Shown in pieces: positions 9,539 to 19,454 of a DNA stretch of 64,000 nucleotides. The first letter of the stretch is position 1; each line of letters opens with the position of its first letter. Both the position numbers and the translations under genes were made by a program. The stretch covers positions 273,644 to 337,643 of the forward strand of contig NZ_LMOP01000011.1 in the NCBI RefSeq assembly GCF_001423585.1, in the 5' to 3' direction. This DNA is from Xanthomonas sp. Leaf148 (GTDB lineage Bacteria > Pseudomonadota > Gammaproteobacteria > Xanthomonadales > Xanthomonadaceae). Under the pieces are notes generated by a model that made no database searches, was not told the DNA's origin, and saw only the letters and a program-made list of their open reading frames with translations.

Positions 9539-9892
9539 TCAATCGAAATGGATAACCCGTAATGCGCGCAATGACGGCGCTGCTTGCGCAGGCGGCAATG
9601 CCAGTGCTTGGCGATACAGTTGAGCCGACACCTTGCATCGCTGCGGGTCCGACCATGCAGCCCAATCGATCGGGTGCTGCGCCGAATCGATTGCCTCCCA
9701 AAACGGTTTGTTGCGGCGCAAGCGTGCTGCGCGATCTTCTGCGTCGGACACCGCGTGTTGCGGTGCCTGTGTTGCAGTGCTGGCGATCAGGTAGGCAAGC
9801 AGGCCAGGTACGCCTGCACGCGTTTCCTTGTTCTGTAGGCGTTCGCCGTTGTCCAGCAACGTGTTGCGGTTTGGATATACCAGCGAAGCCAT
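9539..9892 (-). CDS. Hypothetical 117-residue protein, possibly a gene fragment
   Basis: The product (MASLVYPNRNTLLDNGERLQ...) has balanced composition with Trp, Asp and Glu, more protein-like than the overlapping frame in the same span. No signal peptide, membrane segment or domain is recognised, and the ribosome site is poor. It may be the 3' part of a longer gene whose 5' part was lost with the rearrangements seen on either side. No function is proposed. Confidence 0.4.
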   Translation of the reverse strand: MASLVYPNRNTLLDNGERLQNKETRAGVPGLLAYLIASTATQAPQHAVSDAEDRAARLRRNKPFWEAIDSAQHPIDWAAWSDPQRCKVSAQLYRQALALPPAQAAPSLRALRVIHFD

Positions 9893-9990
9893 CCAGCAAA
9901 GAGGGCACTGAGTGTCACGTTAGCGCTGCGGGTACCTCGCCCTACACCTGCGAACAAACCATCCCGTTAGCCGCTTTCAGCTAAAAGACT

Positions 9991-11619
9991 TCAGCCCAAC
10001 GAACGCGCGGTATTAATCACGTTGATGCCATCGAAACGTGCGGTGGCCGAGCCATGCGACACCGCCGACACTTGGCTCGGTTGCCCCTTGCCATCGAAGA
10101 ACGAGCCGCCCAACCGGAAGTCGCGCGCATCGCAGACCGCGCTGCAGGCGTTCCAGAATTCCGGCGTGCGGATCTGGTAAGCGCCGTCTTCCACCAGCCG
10201 CGTGACCTGGCCGTTTTCGATCTCGTAGAACAGCTGTCCACCGAACTGCGCGTTGTAGCGCTGCTGATCGATCGAGTACGAACCGCGTCCATGGATGTAC
10301 AGCCCGCGCTCGACGTTCTTGATCATGTCCGCCACCGCCAGCGGCGTCTTGCCCGCTGCCAGCGACACGTTGGGCATGCGCTGGAACTGCACGTTGGACC
10401 ACGAATCGGCGTAGCTGCAGCCGTCGGATGCTGTTTTTCCGAGTAGATGCGCCTGATCTCGCGTGCATTGGTAATCGACCAGAATGCCGTCCTTCACCAA
10501 GTCCCACTGCTTGGTCTTGACGCCCTCATCGTCGTAGCCCACCGCACCCAGGCTGCCTGGCTGCGTCTTGTCGGCGACAAAGGTCACCGCGTCGCTACCC
10601 CAGCGGAACTTCGCATCGCGCTTGTCCAGCGTGGCGAAACTGGTGCCGGCGTAATTGGCCTCATAGCCCAGCACACGATCGAGCTCGAGCGGGTGGCCCA
10701 CTGATTCGTGGATGGTGAGAAACAGATTGCTCGGGTCGATCACCAGGTCGTACTTGCCGGCCTTCACCGAAGGCGCAGTGAGCTTGGCGCGCGCCTGCTT
10801 TGCAGCGGCAATGGCGTCTTCGCGCGCATCGTAGCTGCTTCCATAACCGACCAGCCCGCCAGGCAGTGCATGCTTCTCGCGCGCATCGCCATCCAGATAC
10901 TCATACCCCATGCCCATCGGCGAGGACAGCCCATCGCGGGTGCGGAATTTCCCACTGGCCTTGTCCACCGCGGTCACGGTGAAGGGCAGCCACAGCCGGT
11001 GCACATCCTGGTCGATATAGGAGCCATCGCTGCTAGCGAAATACTTCTGCTCGTTGATCGCAAACATGCGCGAGGCCACGAAGGTAGCGCCGGCGTTGAG
11101 CGCGGCCGCGTTGACGTCCATCAGCAGCGCGACTTTGTCTTGCAGCGGCACTTCCATCGCGTTTTTCTTGATCGGTGTCTTCCAACTGACCTGCCCGGCC
11201 GGCGTCACCGGCGCCAGCTGCACCGGCGTGCCGCCCAGCCGCGCATTGGCCTTGGCAATCGCCACCGCCTGCCGCGTGGCGGTAGCCACGCTATCGCTGG
11301 TCAGCGTATTGGTTGCCGCAAAGCCCCACGCACCCTCGGCCAGCACGCGCACGCCAACGCCACTGGATTCGGCATTGACCACGTTCTCCACCTGCGCCTC
11401 GCGAGTGATCACGAACTGGCGCAGATACCGGCCCACGCGCACATCGCAATAGCTGGCACCGGCCGCCTTGGCCGTGGTCAGCGCGGTATCGGACAGGCGC
11501 CGGTTGCGTGCCGCATCTACAGGTGCAAGCAATTGCTCTGCAGCGATCAGACGCGTATGCGGCAATAACAGGCCGGCTGCGCCGACGCCGGACAAGGTGA
11601 GGAAGGTACGACGGTCCAC
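9991..11619 (-). CDS. TldD-like metalloprotease with twin-arginine signal (paralogue 2)
   Basis: 542 residues from the GTG at 11619 (GGAGA six bases upstream), starting MDRRTFLTLSGVGAAGLLLP, again a Tat signal followed by IAAEQLLAPVDAARNRRLSD. The sequence is closely similar to paralogue 1 along its whole length and keeps the metal motif HESVGHPLELDRVLGYEANY near residue 300. No TldE-like gene adjoins it, so it may share the TldE encoded at 4395-5729 or act alone. The downstream flank also appears beside the stub at 8566, which shows that the paralogues arose by tandem duplication. Confidence 0.9.
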   Translation of the reverse strand: MDRRTFLTLSGVGAAGLLLPHTRLIAAEQLLAPVDAARNRRLSDTALTTAKAAGASYCDVRVGRYLRQFVITREAQVENVVNAESSGVGVRVLAEGAWGFAATNTLTSDSVATATRQAVAIAKANARLGGTPVQLAPVTPAGQVSWKTPIKKNAMEVPLQDKVALLMDVNAAALNAGATFVASRMFAINEQKYFASSDGSYIDQDVHRLWLPFTVTAVDKASGKFRTRDGLSSPMGMGYEYLDGDAREKHALPGGLVGYGSSYDAREDAIAAAKQARAKLTAPSVKAGKYDLVIDPSNLFLTIHESVGHPLELDRVLGYEANYAGTSFATLDKRDAKFRWGSDAVTFVADKTQPGSLGAVGYDDEGVKTKQWDLVKDGILVDYQCTRDQAHLLGKTASDGCSYADSWSNVQFQRMPNVSLAAGKTPLAVADMIKNVERGLYIHGRGSYSIDQQRYNAQFGGQLFYEIENGQVTRLVEDGAYQIRTPEFWNACSAVCDARDFRLGGSFFDGKGQPSQVSAVSHGSATARFDGINVINTARSLG

Positions 11620-11798
11620 AGCGGTTCTCCGTTGAAGGCGAGCGGTACGACTCCCCGCCGCGCCAGCCCCCGAGACTGGCTGGTGCGGGCGATGGCGGTC
11701 AAGGGGGCAATGGCCACGCGGCATCTGGCAGCTCCATCTGCAGCGCCGTCATGCCCATCGCGTAAACCCTGGGTTCCAGGCAATGCGCCATGGCGGGC

Positions 11799-12188
11799 TT
11801 AGCGTGCAGGTAGAGCCCGCAATCGCCGGTCCAACAGATAGCCCAGCAGGCCGCCGATGGCGATGGGCAGCAGCGCATAGATCGGGATGAAGATCAGCGC
11901 CAGCGCCGACTGCGCGTCGGCACGCAGATCCAGCGTGGCGTGCGCCCAGGCCAACGTACCGAAGCCAAGCAGGCACGGCATGAGCAGCGCGACCGCCCGC
12001 CGGTACGCAAAACTGATCGCCAGCAGCGCCCCCCAGGCGATTGCGTTGAATCCGCCCAACAACAGCCATCCGCCCCAGCCGGTGTCGGTGTATTGCCGCA
12101 ACCAGTCCATGCCATACGGCAGTCGCACCGCGTACGGAAGTACCAAACCAACAACAACCAGCAGGCAACGGGCAGTGCGCATACGCAT
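11799..12188 (-). CDS. Four-helix inner-membrane protein, unknown
   Basis: About 129 residues from the ATG at 12188 (another ATG lies at 12182; the frame to 12230 adds a basic tail and is less likely). Hydrophobic segments: LLVVVGLVLPYAV, WLLLGGFNAIAWGALLAISFAY, VALLMPCLLGFGTLAWAHA, and LALIFIPIYALLPIAIGGLLG. No conserved family motif is recognised. A second four-helix protein of similar size is encoded 258 bases upstream on the same strand. Confidence 0.65.
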   Translation of the reverse strand: MRMRTARCLLVVVGLVLPYAVRLPYGMDWLRQYTDTGWGGWLLLGGFNAIAWGALLAISFAYRRAVALLMPCLLGFGTLAWAHATLDLRADAQSALALIFIPIYALLPIAIGGLLGYLLDRRLRALPAR

Positions 12189-12445
12189 CGGTACAGCTCG
12201 GTTGGCGCGGCGGGAGTGCGAGCGCGCCAATACTTGTGGATGGATGCGCGTGCGTCAACGTCCCCTGGCATGCAACATGTGGCCATCCGTTCGCGCCATA
12301 GATCGACATCTGGCTGGTAAAACGCGTGCCATGCTGATGAGCATGTAGGCACCGTGCGCCGCGCGAACATCCTGCAGTCCAGCATGTCTTGCGTTTGGTG
12401 GTGCGTAGCAAGGAACACCACGGCCATACGCTGCAGCTACGCGTT

Positions 12446-12877
12446 TTACGTTGATTTCCTGGTGTACTGATACAGCAAGCCGGCGAATGCGGCCCAGATG
12501 ATGGTGGATCCAAAAAATATCGTCGCAGCCCGCAGGGAATCGGTTAGCTCCGGGGCATGGCCAAACAAGTACAGCCAACAGTCGACGATCGCTGCACTGA
12601 TTGCCCCGGCCAGGGCCGCGTAGCGAGGACGCGCGTGCTTCAGCCTGGGAATCAAGTGCAATACGGGCACGCCCAGAACCAGAAATGCAGGCAAACCCAT
12701 GACGAATGAAATAACAAAAAAACCAGAAAGAAGGCTGCCTGCACTATCAGCATCGCCGAAAAACACTGCCACGGTGAAAAGGATGAATCTGCTGAAAATT
12801 GAAGCGGTAAGGCTGGCGTATATCGAGACGGCAAGAATCTTCAAGCCCGCTTTCGCCACCTGTGCCATGGCTAGCAT
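12446..12877 (-). CDS. Four-helix inner-membrane protein, unknown
   Basis: 143 residues from the ATG at 12877, with AAGG six bases upstream; an ATG at 12868 is an alternative. Predicted membrane segments lie near residues 12-30, 37-65, 85-105 and 118-138 (TIFFGSTIIWAAFAGLLYQY). It shares size and topology with the neighbour at 11799-12188, but no obvious sequence identity. No family was recognised. Confidence 0.65.
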   Translation of the reverse strand: MLAMAQVAKAGLKILAVSIYASLTASIFSRFILFTVAVFFGDADSAGSLLSGFFVISFVMGLPAFLVLGVPVLHLIPRLKHARPRYAALAGAISAAIVDCWLYLFGHAPELTDSLRAATIFFGSTIIWAAFAGLLYQYTRKST

Positions 12878-13319
12878 TAGCGCCTTGCGCTAAAGCGGCC
12901 CACGTCATGTCGGCTGAGTCGCAGCGAAGGTCGCATTCAAGATCAACACGCCAGTTCTCCAATGCGGATGCGGTCGCCGTCATCAAGCCTGCAATGCACA
13001 TCCTGCCTGGGTCAGAGCAGATCACCTGCACGCGCGCTGTGGATGTCCACAAGTGCAGATCCACCTTGTGCGTACGTGTACACAACGTACTTTGGTTACT
13101 GGCCTGTCTCAAATAGCAGGCTCTGCCAGGAACCGGCATAGGGCTCGAGGCGAGCGACACATGCGCTCGTGTAGGTCGCCAGGCTTCTGCGGTCGTTGGC
13201 ACAGTTGCGATCTATCACCAACGAATAAGCCACTCCTGGCGACAATCCTCAAGACACCCGCACCAGGCGGGTGTCTTGAGTAAATCAGGCCTTGTCCGTG
13301 GCCAAGCCGAAACTCGGCG
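12878..13319. other. Gene-free stretch with a perfect 14-bp hairpin
   Basis: No supported gene. CTCAAGACACCCGC (13248-13261) pairs perfectly with 13267-13280 around a five-base loop, just downstream of fbp. There is no T tract on either strand, so it may be a transcript-end or mRNA-stabilising hairpin and not a classical intrinsic terminator. Confidence 0.55.
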
Positions 13320-14330
13320 TTACGCCTTATCCGCATCCAGGTGATACCGCGTGGCCTGCGCCACTTCATTCTTCGAGCCCAGAAACACCGGCACGCGCTG
13401 GTGCAGTTGTGTGGGCTGGATGTCCAGGATGCGTTCGCGCCCGGTGGTGGCCGCGCCGCCGGCTTGTTCCACCAGCATGCTCATCGGGTTGGCTTCGTAC
13501 ATCAGGCGCAGCTTGCCGGGCTTGGCCGCGTCCTTCTTGTCCCAGGGGTAGATGAAGATGCCGCCGCGGGTAAGGATGCGGTGCACGTCGGCGACCATGC
13601 TGGCGATCCAGCGCATGTTGAAGTCCTTGCCGCGGGTGCCGTCCTTGCCGGCCAGCAAGTCGCCTACATAGGCCTGCATGGCCGGTTCCCAGTGGCGCTG
13701 GTTGGACATGTTGATGGCGTATTCGGCGGTGTCTTCGGGCACGCGCATGTTGGCCTGGGTCAGCAGGAAGCTGCCTTCTTCGCGCTCCAGGGTGAAGGCG
13801 TGGGTGCCGTGGCCGAGCGTGAGTACCAGCATGGTGCTGGGGCCGTAGATGCAGTAGCCGGCGGCAACCTGCTGCGTGCCCGGCTGCAGGAAGTGTTCGT
13901 CGCCGGGCTTTTCGGTGCCCTTGGGCGCGCGCAGTACCGAGAAGATGGTGCCGACCGAGACGTTGACGTCGATGTTGGAGCTGCCATCGAGCGGGTCGAA
14001 CAGCAGCAGGAAATCGCCGCTGGGATATTGGTCGGGCACCGGCTGGCTGTGGTCCATTTCTTCGGAGGCGCACGCGGCCAGGTGGCCGCCCCAGGCATTG
14101 GCTTCGAGCAGGATGTCGTTGCTCAGCACGTCGAGCTTCTTCTGCGCCTCGCCCTGCACGTTGCCGGTGCCGGCATCGCCAAGCACGCCGCCCAGCGCGC
14201 CCTTGCTCACTGCGATGGAAATGCGCTTGCAGGCGCGCGAAACGATGGTGATCAGCTGGCGCAATTCCGCATCGATACGGCCGGCGTGTTGTTCTTCGAT
14301 CAGGAAGCGGGTCAGCGAGGGACGCGACAT
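13320..14330 (-). CDS. fbp: Fructose-1,6-bisphosphatase class 1
   Basis: 336 residues from the ATG at 14330 ([17 protein letters not shown]); the 15-residue extension to 14375 is not family-like. It hydrolyses fructose 1,6-bisphosphate to fructose 6-phosphate, the committing step of gluconeogenesis, in the cytoplasm. The metal-binding motif [20 protein letters not shown] is complete, as are the substrate-binding stretches [16 protein letters not shown] and [18 protein letters not shown]. It is a single transcription unit with a hairpin beyond its stop. Useful to an organism living on organic acids or sugar acids. Confidence 0.96.
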   Translation of the reverse strand: MSRPSLTRFLIEEQHAGRIDAELRQLITIVSRACKRISIAVSKGALGGVLGDAGTGNVQGEAQKKLDVLSNDILLEANAWGGHLAACASEEMDHSQPVPDQYPSGDFLLLFDPLDGSSNIDVNVSVGTIFSVLRAPKGTEKPGDEHFLQPGTQQVAAGYCIYGPSTMLVLTLGHGTHAFTLEREEGSFLLTQANMRVPEDTAEYAINMSNQRHWEPAMQAYVGDLLAGKDGTRGKDFNMRWIASMVADVHRILTRGGIFIYPWDKKDAAKPGKLRLMYEANPMSMLVEQAGGAATTGRERILDIQPTQLHQRVPVFLGSKNEVAQATRYHLDADKA

Positions 14331-14464
14331 GGGGGCGGGCAGCCTGTGTAGGAAGTGGGCCGCCATTGTCGCCATTGCGCCGTTAGATTTCGATCACTTG
14401 CTGCGCGTTTTGCAGCGGTGTTGATCGACCATGCGCGCATTGAGGGAAGGTGTGGGTCGGCGTG

Positions 14465-14515
14465 CTTGCCCCCATCCGCCCTTCGGGCACCTTCCCCCGC
14501 GGGCGGGGGAAGGGA
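14465..14515. repeat. Dispersed CATCCGCCC...CACCTTC palindromic repeat
   Basis: CCATCCGCCCTTCGGGCACC is followed by a hairpin CTTCCCCCGCGGGCGGGGGAAG. Similar copies lie at 36820-36900 and 57900-57948, all between genes. Confidence 0.7.
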
Positions 14516-14729
14516 GCAGGCAGTGCGCGTCGCCGGCCGATAGCGTGGCTGCTCCCGCGCATGCGGCACTGGCAGGCGAAGCGTTTGTCGTCGCTCGCGG
14601 CTTGTGCCTCTGGCAAGCGACGGCGTCGGGCCTGGAACGCGTCGCTGCCTGTCACGTGCATTGTCCGCGGTGGGCTGTGGAGCGCGTCGTGTGGCCGCAG
14701 GCCTGTCAAAGGCTCTGCTGCGCGGGCAT

Positions 14730-14761
14730 AAAAAAACCGGGAGGCTTACGCGCTCCCGGTA
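14730..14761 (-). terminator. Intrinsic terminator of the aminotransferase gene
   Basis: On the minus strand ACCGGGAG pairs with CTCCCGGT around a nine-base loop and is followed directly by seven T residues, about 50 bases beyond the stop of the gene at 14810. Confidence 0.9.
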
Positions 14762-14809
14762 CTTGCGTTGCGTAGATCGACCGATGCGGTCAACCGCATC
14801 GGTGGCTGC

Positions 14810-16012
14810 TTACATCCGGCTGACGGTCGCCACGGCCTGGGCCACGTAGTCCAGATTGCGCTGGCTCAGTGCGGCCACGCAGATGCGGCCGGTGCCCACG
14901 GCGTAGATGGCGAACTCATCGCGCAGGCGGTCCACTTGCGACCTGGTCAGTCCCGAGTACGAGAACATGCCGGCCTGGCGCTGGATGAACTCAAATTCCG
15001 GCGAGCCCAGCGTGGCCAGCCGCTCGACCAGGCCAGCGCGCAGGGCGTGGATGCGCTCGCGCATTTCGGTCAATTCCTGTTCCCACACATCGCGCAGTTC
15101 CGGGCTGGTCAGCACGCCGGCCACCAGTGCGGCGCCATGCGTGGACGGGCTGGAGTAGATGGTGCGGATGATGCGCTTGACCTGTGACTGCACGGCCTTG
15201 GCTTCGGCCGCGGTGGCCGAGACCACCGACAGCGCGCCCACGCGCTCGCCATACAGCGAGAACGACTTGGAATACGAGCTGGCCACCACGTAGCTGTCGA
15301 TGCCTTCGGCAGCGAGCAGGCGCACCGCGTAGGCATCGGCCTCGATGCCCTTGTCGAAGCCCTGGTAGGCGATGTCCACGAACGGGAACAGGTTGCGTTC
15401 CTTCAACAGGCCGGCGACCTGCTTCCACTGGTCCTTGGTCAGGTCCGCGCCAGTGGGGTTGTGGCAGCAGGCGTGCAGCAGCACCACCGTGCCCGGTTCG
15501 AGTTTTGCCAGATCGGCGAGCATGCCGTCGAAATTCAGGCCGTGGGTCGCTGCGTCGAAGTAGGTGTAATCCACGACCTCGAAGCCGGCCGCGCCGAACA
15601 CCGCGCGGTGGTTTTCCCAGCTCGGGTTGCTGATGGCGATGGTGGAGGTGGGCAGCAACTTCTTGAGCAGGTCTGCGCCCACGCGCAGCGCACCGCTGCC
15701 GCCGACGGTCTGCGAGGTCGCCACACGCCCGGAGGCCACCAGTGCCGATTCGGCACCGAACAGCAGCTCCTGGGTGGCCTTGTCGTAGGCAGCCAGGCCG
15801 TCGATGGGCAGATAGCCGCGCGGTTTGGCTTCTTGCGCGAGCTGCTGCTCGATCTTGTGCACGGCGCGCAGCAGCGGGATGCGGCCGTTTTCGTCGTAAT
15901 AGATACCCACGCCCAGATTGACCTTGTTGGGGCGGCTATCGGCGTTGTAGGCCTCGGTCAGGCCCAGGATGGGGTCGCCTGGAACCTGTTCTACGTTTGC
16001 AAAGAAGGACAC
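14810..16012 (-). CDS. Aromatic-amino-acid / aspartate aminotransferase (class I)
   Basis: 400 residues from the GTG at 16012 (MSFFANVEQVPGDPILGLTE), the normal length for the AspC/TyrB subgroup. It transfers the amino group of aspartate or aromatic amino acids to 2-oxoglutarate using PLP. The cofactor lysine lies in SSYSKSFSLYGERVG near residue 250, and CCHNPTGADLT and SNPSWENH match PLP-phosphate and substrate loops. The huge frame from 18670 reads antisense through the divergent TonB receptor and is not the gene. It is tyrB-like by sequence, but substrate preference cannot be read here. An intrinsic terminator follows. Confidence 0.92.
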   Translation of the reverse strand: MSFFANVEQVPGDPILGLTEAYNADSRPNKVNLGVGIYYDENGRIPLLRAVHKIEQQLAQEAKPRGYLPIDGLAAYDKATQELLFGAESALVASGRVATSQTVGGSGALRVGADLLKKLLPTSTIAISNPSWENHRAVFGAAGFEVVDYTYFDAATHGLNFDGMLADLAKLEPGTVVLLHACCHNPTGADLTKDQWKQVAGLLKERNLFPFVDIAYQGFDKGIEADAYAVRLLAAEGIDSYVVASSYSKSFSLYGERVGALSVVSATAAEAKAVQSQVKRIIRTIYSSPSTHGAALVAGVLTSPELRDVWEQELTEMRERIHALRAGLVERLATLGSPEFEFIQRQAGMFSYSGLTRSQVDRLRDEFAIYAVGTGRICVAALSQRNLDYVAQAVATVSRM

Positions 16013-16150
16013 GGCATGACTCACTGAAGGACGAAAGAGTGGGGTACTTCCGGATCGTTGGCCGCTGCTGGGCCAAACCACTTCATCGTAGCAGGGCGTG
16101 GCGGGCGTAGCATGCTTCGTTCCGTACGCAACAATGCGGCCACAGGACGG

Positions 16151-18289
16151 ATGAGGGACACTACGCGCATGCCCAGACTCACCTTGTTGGCCGCCGCGTG
16201 CGGCGTGTTCGTTGCGAGCGCCGTTGCGCCCGCCCTGGCCGCCGAGCCCACACCCCAGCTGCTGCCAGCCGTGCAGGTGGATGCCGCGCGCGTGCACGGG
16301 GTGGACGACTTCGACCTGCCGGCCTCGTTCACCGTGGTGTCGGCCGACGACGACAACCGCCGCGGCGCGCAGGTGTCCGAGCTGCTGGACGGTATCCCCG
16401 GGCTGGTGGCGCGCGACCGCCAGAACTACGCGCAGGACACCCAGCTGTCGATCCGCGGTTTCGGCGCGCGTTCCACCTTTGGCGTACGCGGCGTGCGCCT
16501 GCTGGTAGACGGCATCCCGGCGAGCATGCCCGATGGCCAAGGCCAGTTGTCGCACTTCAACGTGCTGGGCGCCGAGCGGGTGGAAGTGCTGCGAGGGCCG
16601 TTTTCGGCGCTGTACGGCAACTCTTCCGGCGGCGTGCTGCAGCTGTGGAGCGCCGATGGCAAGCCGGATGATCCATGGCGGCTGCGTGCCACCTACGGCA
16701 GCAATGCCACCGTCAATGTGGGCGCGCAGTTGCTCGGGCAGCAGGGCGCGGTGCATTACAACCTGGCCGCCAATCACTTCGAAACCGATGGCTTCCGCGA
16801 CCATAGCCGCGCCAAGCGCGACTCGGTCAACGCCAAGCTCGGTTTTGATCTGGCGCCCGGCAGCCGGCTGGATCTGGTGCTCAATTATCTCGACGCGCCC
16901 GATGCACAGGACCCGCTGGGTCTGACCCGCGCGCAATTCAACGCCGACCCGCGCCAGGCCACATCGGTGGCCACGCAGTTCAATACCCGCAAATCGGTGC
17001 GCCAATCGCAGGCCGGGGCGATCTTCACCCAGCAATTCGACAGCCAGACGCTGCGGCTGATGGCCTATGGCGGCCAGCGCAGCGTGGAGCAGTTCCTGGC
17101 GGTGCCGGTGGCGGTGCAGCGCAACCCGCTGCACGCCGGTGGCGTGATCGATCTGGACAGCAATTACGAAGGCGCCGACGCGCGCTGGGCGTGGCAGGGG
17201 CAGGCGCTGGGCCGGCCCCTGCAGCTCACCGTCGGCGCCAATGTCGATCGCCAACGGCAGCACCGCACCGGCTACGAAAACTTCGTCGGCGCCACGTTGG
17301 GCGTGCAGGGCGCGCTGCGCCGCAATCAACGCGATCAGGTCGAAAACGTGGACCAGTTCGCGCAAGCCTGGTGGCAGTGGAGCGACCGCTGGTCGGCACT
17401 GCTGGGCGTGCGGCATAGCCAGGTGCGTTTCAAGTCGGACGACCACTACATCGTGGGCCGTAATCCCGACGACAGCGGGCGGCGCGATTATTCGGCCACC
17501 ACGCCGGTGGGCGGCATCGTGTTCCGCGCCACCGACGATCTGCGTTTTTACGCCTCCGCCGGACGCGGCTTCGAAACACCCACCTTCAACGAGCTGGGCT
17601 ATCGCAACGATGGCGCTGCCGGTCTGGCGCTGGATCTGGGCTCGGCCACGAGCCGCAACTACGAAGTCGGCAGCAAGTGGCGCGCGCAGAGCGGCGCGGC
17701 GCTGCAGGTGGCGCTGTTTCGCGCCGACACCGACGACGAACTGGCGGTGGCCAGCAACACCAACGGCCGCAGCACCTTCCGCAACATCGGCGCCACCCGC
17801 CGCCAGGGCGCCGAGCTCAGTTGGCAGCAACCGCTGGGCGCCACCCAGCAAGTGCAGCTGGCTTACACGTTTGTCGACGCCACCGTGCGCGATGGCTATC
17901 TCACCTGCGCCAGCAGCGGTTGCGCCACGCCCACCGCACCGGTGGCCAGCGGCTCGCGACTGCCCGGCGTGCCGCGCCAGCAATTGTTCGCGCGTTGGCA
18001 GTGGCAGCCGGCGCAGTGGCAGTTTGCCGCCGAAACGGTGGCCTCCGACGCCACCGTGGCCAACGACCTGGCCACCGAACGCGCGCCCGGCTATGCGTTG
18101 GTCAATCTGGAAGCCTCGCGCCGCTGGACCACTACGCAGGGTGCGGTGCGTACGTTTGCACGCATCGACAACGCGCTGGACCGGCAGTACGTGGGCTCGG
18201 TGATCGTCAACGACGGCAACGGGCGCTATTACGAGCCGGGCCCGGATCGCACGTATACGGTGGGGCTGCAGTGGGATTTTGGTGGCTGA
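16151..18289 (+). CDS. TonB-dependent outer-membrane receptor
   Basis: About 712 residues if it starts at the ATG at 16151 (MRDTTRMPRLTLLAAACGVF); the ATG at 16169 would leave the same Sec signal (...ASAVAPALAAE). The plug domain shows VSELLDGIPGLVARD, LSIRGFGARSTFGVRGVRLL, DGIPASMPDGQGQ and VEVLRGPFSALYGNSSGGVL, the classic order of TonB plugs. The C-terminal strand region ends NGRYYEPGPDRTYTVGLQWDF, a beta-barrel end. It resembles FecA/PfeA-type siderophore or cation receptors more than the oar-type receptors at 45-52 kb. It is divergent from the aminotransferase gene with a short shared upstream region. The ligand is unknown. Confidence 0.9.
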   Translation: MRDTTRMPRLTLLAAACGVFVASAVAPALAAEPTPQLLPAVQVDAARVHGVDDFDLPASFTVVSADDDNRRGAQVSELLDGIPGLVARDRQNYAQDTQLSIRGFGARSTFGVRGVRLLVDGIPASMPDGQGQLSHFNVLGAERVEVLRGPFSALYGNSSGGVLQLWSADGKPDDPWRLRATYGSNATVNVGAQLLGQQGAVHYNLAANHFETDGFRDHSRAKRDSVNAKLGFDLAPGSRLDLVLNYLDAPDAQDPLGLTRAQFNADPRQATSVATQFNTRKSVRQSQAGAIFTQQFDSQTLRLMAYGGQRSVEQFLAVPVAVQRNPLHAGGVIDLDSNYEGADARWAWQGQALGRPLQLTVGANVDRQRQHRTGYENFVGATLGVQGALRRNQRDQVENVDQFAQAWWQWSDRWSALLGVRHSQVRFKSDDHYIVGRNPDDSGRRDYSATTPVGGIVFRATDDLRFYASAGRGFETPTFNELGYRNDGAAGLALDLGSATSRNYEVGSKWRAQSGAALQVALFRADTDDELAVASNTNGRSTFRNIGATRRQGAELSWQQPLGATQQVQLAYTFVDATVRDGYLTCASSGCATPTAPVASGSRLPGVPRQQLFARWQWQPAQWQFAAETVASDATVANDLATERAPGYALVNLEASRRWTTTQGAVRTFARIDNALDRQYVGSVIVNDGNGRYYEPGPDRTYTVGLQWDFGG

Positions 18290-18436
18290 GCAGGCCGTAG
18301 CGGTGCGCGTCCAACAACGCGCCCGCTGCCCCGTAGGAGCGCACCCGGGCGCGACGAAGCCGTCCCGATAGCACGCCTCGCTATGCGGCCGCCACAGCAG
18401 CGCAGAGGCATCTTCAGTAAAACGCCAGGCCACACC

Positions 18437-18733
18437 ATGCGCGTCATCGATCACGCCCCCGCAGACTGGTTTCTCCTGCGCCAGGACAACCGCTACTGGC
18501 TGGACATCAACTGCACGATGTCGGCCACCGGCTTCTCGATCCTGCTGTCGTTGAACGCAACAGAGCTCGCCGATGTGTTGGTAGACGCGCACGCCGCCTG
18601 CGCGCAACTGGCGGCGCAGGTACAAGCCAGACCACACGCCTATGCCGTGCGCGATAGCAGCGCCCTGCATGGCAACCGCGTGCTTGCGGCAGTGCAGGCA
18701 TGGCGCGTCGCAGGAGGTACGACGGCGGCTTGA
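18437..18733 (+). CDS. Hypothetical cytoplasmic protein
   Basis: 98 residues from the ATG at 18437 (MRVIDHAPADWFLLRQDNRY). The product is acidic to neutral with conserved-looking WLDINCTMSATGFSILLSL in the middle and an Ala-rich C-terminal helix. No signal peptide or recognised domain. The upstream 54 bases of open frame lack a start with a ribosome site. Confidence 0.6.
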   Translation: MRVIDHAPADWFLLRQDNRYWLDINCTMSATGFSILLSLNATELADVLVDAHAACAQLAAQVQARPHAYAVRDSSALHGNRVLAAVQAWRVAGGTTAA

Positions 18734-18821
18734 AGCAGCGTCGCGCTATGCGAAGAAGGCTGTCGTCACTCAACACGTGCGTGATAGTTTGGGCCACTCA
18801 TTCACTGCAAGGAGCGCAACG

Positions 18822-19301
18822 ATGACAGCCTGGAAGCAAGCGTTGGTTTTTTCGGCGACGGTGGCGTGTCTGCTGGCCTGCAATGTGGCCAGGGCAGACC
18901 ATATGGACATGCGCATCGTGCACGACTACCCCGCCGGTGCCCCGGCCATCGCACAGATCCATGCCTGGTTGCTGCAGCAACCCAGGCCGAGCGGTCAAAC
19001 CAGGCAGATGCCGCCGCCAGCCGCTGCCGATTTGGGCACTGTTCGCGTCAGCACCGTCCTTTTCGACAGGCCCGTGGGCACACGCATCGATGCAGCCACC
19101 GCGGCACTGCCCCTGCCGTCGCAAGGCCGCCCGCGCGATGAAGTCACCATCGATGCGTGCAACGCCGGTCAGCGTTATCGCTGGGTCTATGTATGGCAGC
19201 AGACGCCGGCCGCTGCATGGCAGCTGCGCACCTATCAGATGAAAACCGTTGCCGACTGTGCTGCACCGCCGGATGAGGCGATGCCTGCTTCAGGTAGTTG
19301 A
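18822..19301 (+). CDS. Small exported protein or lipoprotein
   Basis: 159 residues from the ATG at 18822, with AGGAG eight bases upstream. The signal sequence MTAWKQALVFSATVACLLAC contains a possible lipobox (LLAC), although cleavage after VARA is equally possible. The mature part has two further cysteines (DACNAG, VADCAAP) that could form a disulfide in the periplasm. No domain is recognised. Confidence 0.65.
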   Translation: MTAWKQALVFSATVACLLACNVARADHMDMRIVHDYPAGAPAIAQIHAWLLQQPRPSGQTRQMPPPAAADLGTVRVSTVLFDRPVGTRIDAATAALPLPSQGRPRDEVTIDACNAGQRYRWVYVWQQTPAAAWQLRTYQMKTVADCAAPPDEAMPASGS

Positions 19302-19454
19302 TTCGGTAGACCCTGAACACCGTTAGAGGCGACACCGCAATCGGGTGGTGCCGCGTTGCAAACGGTGGGGATGCATAACGAGTCGGTTGCTCCATGCAGA
19401 TGGATTCACCCCGATGGGGGCGGATGCAGGGAATGCTGGAATCTGGCGAAAGCG

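Noticed and set aside
16013..18670. Very long minus-strand frame extending the aminotransferase to 1286 codons
   Set aside because: It runs antisense through the TonB receptor; high GC at third positions opens such frames. The aminotransferase itself starts at 16012.
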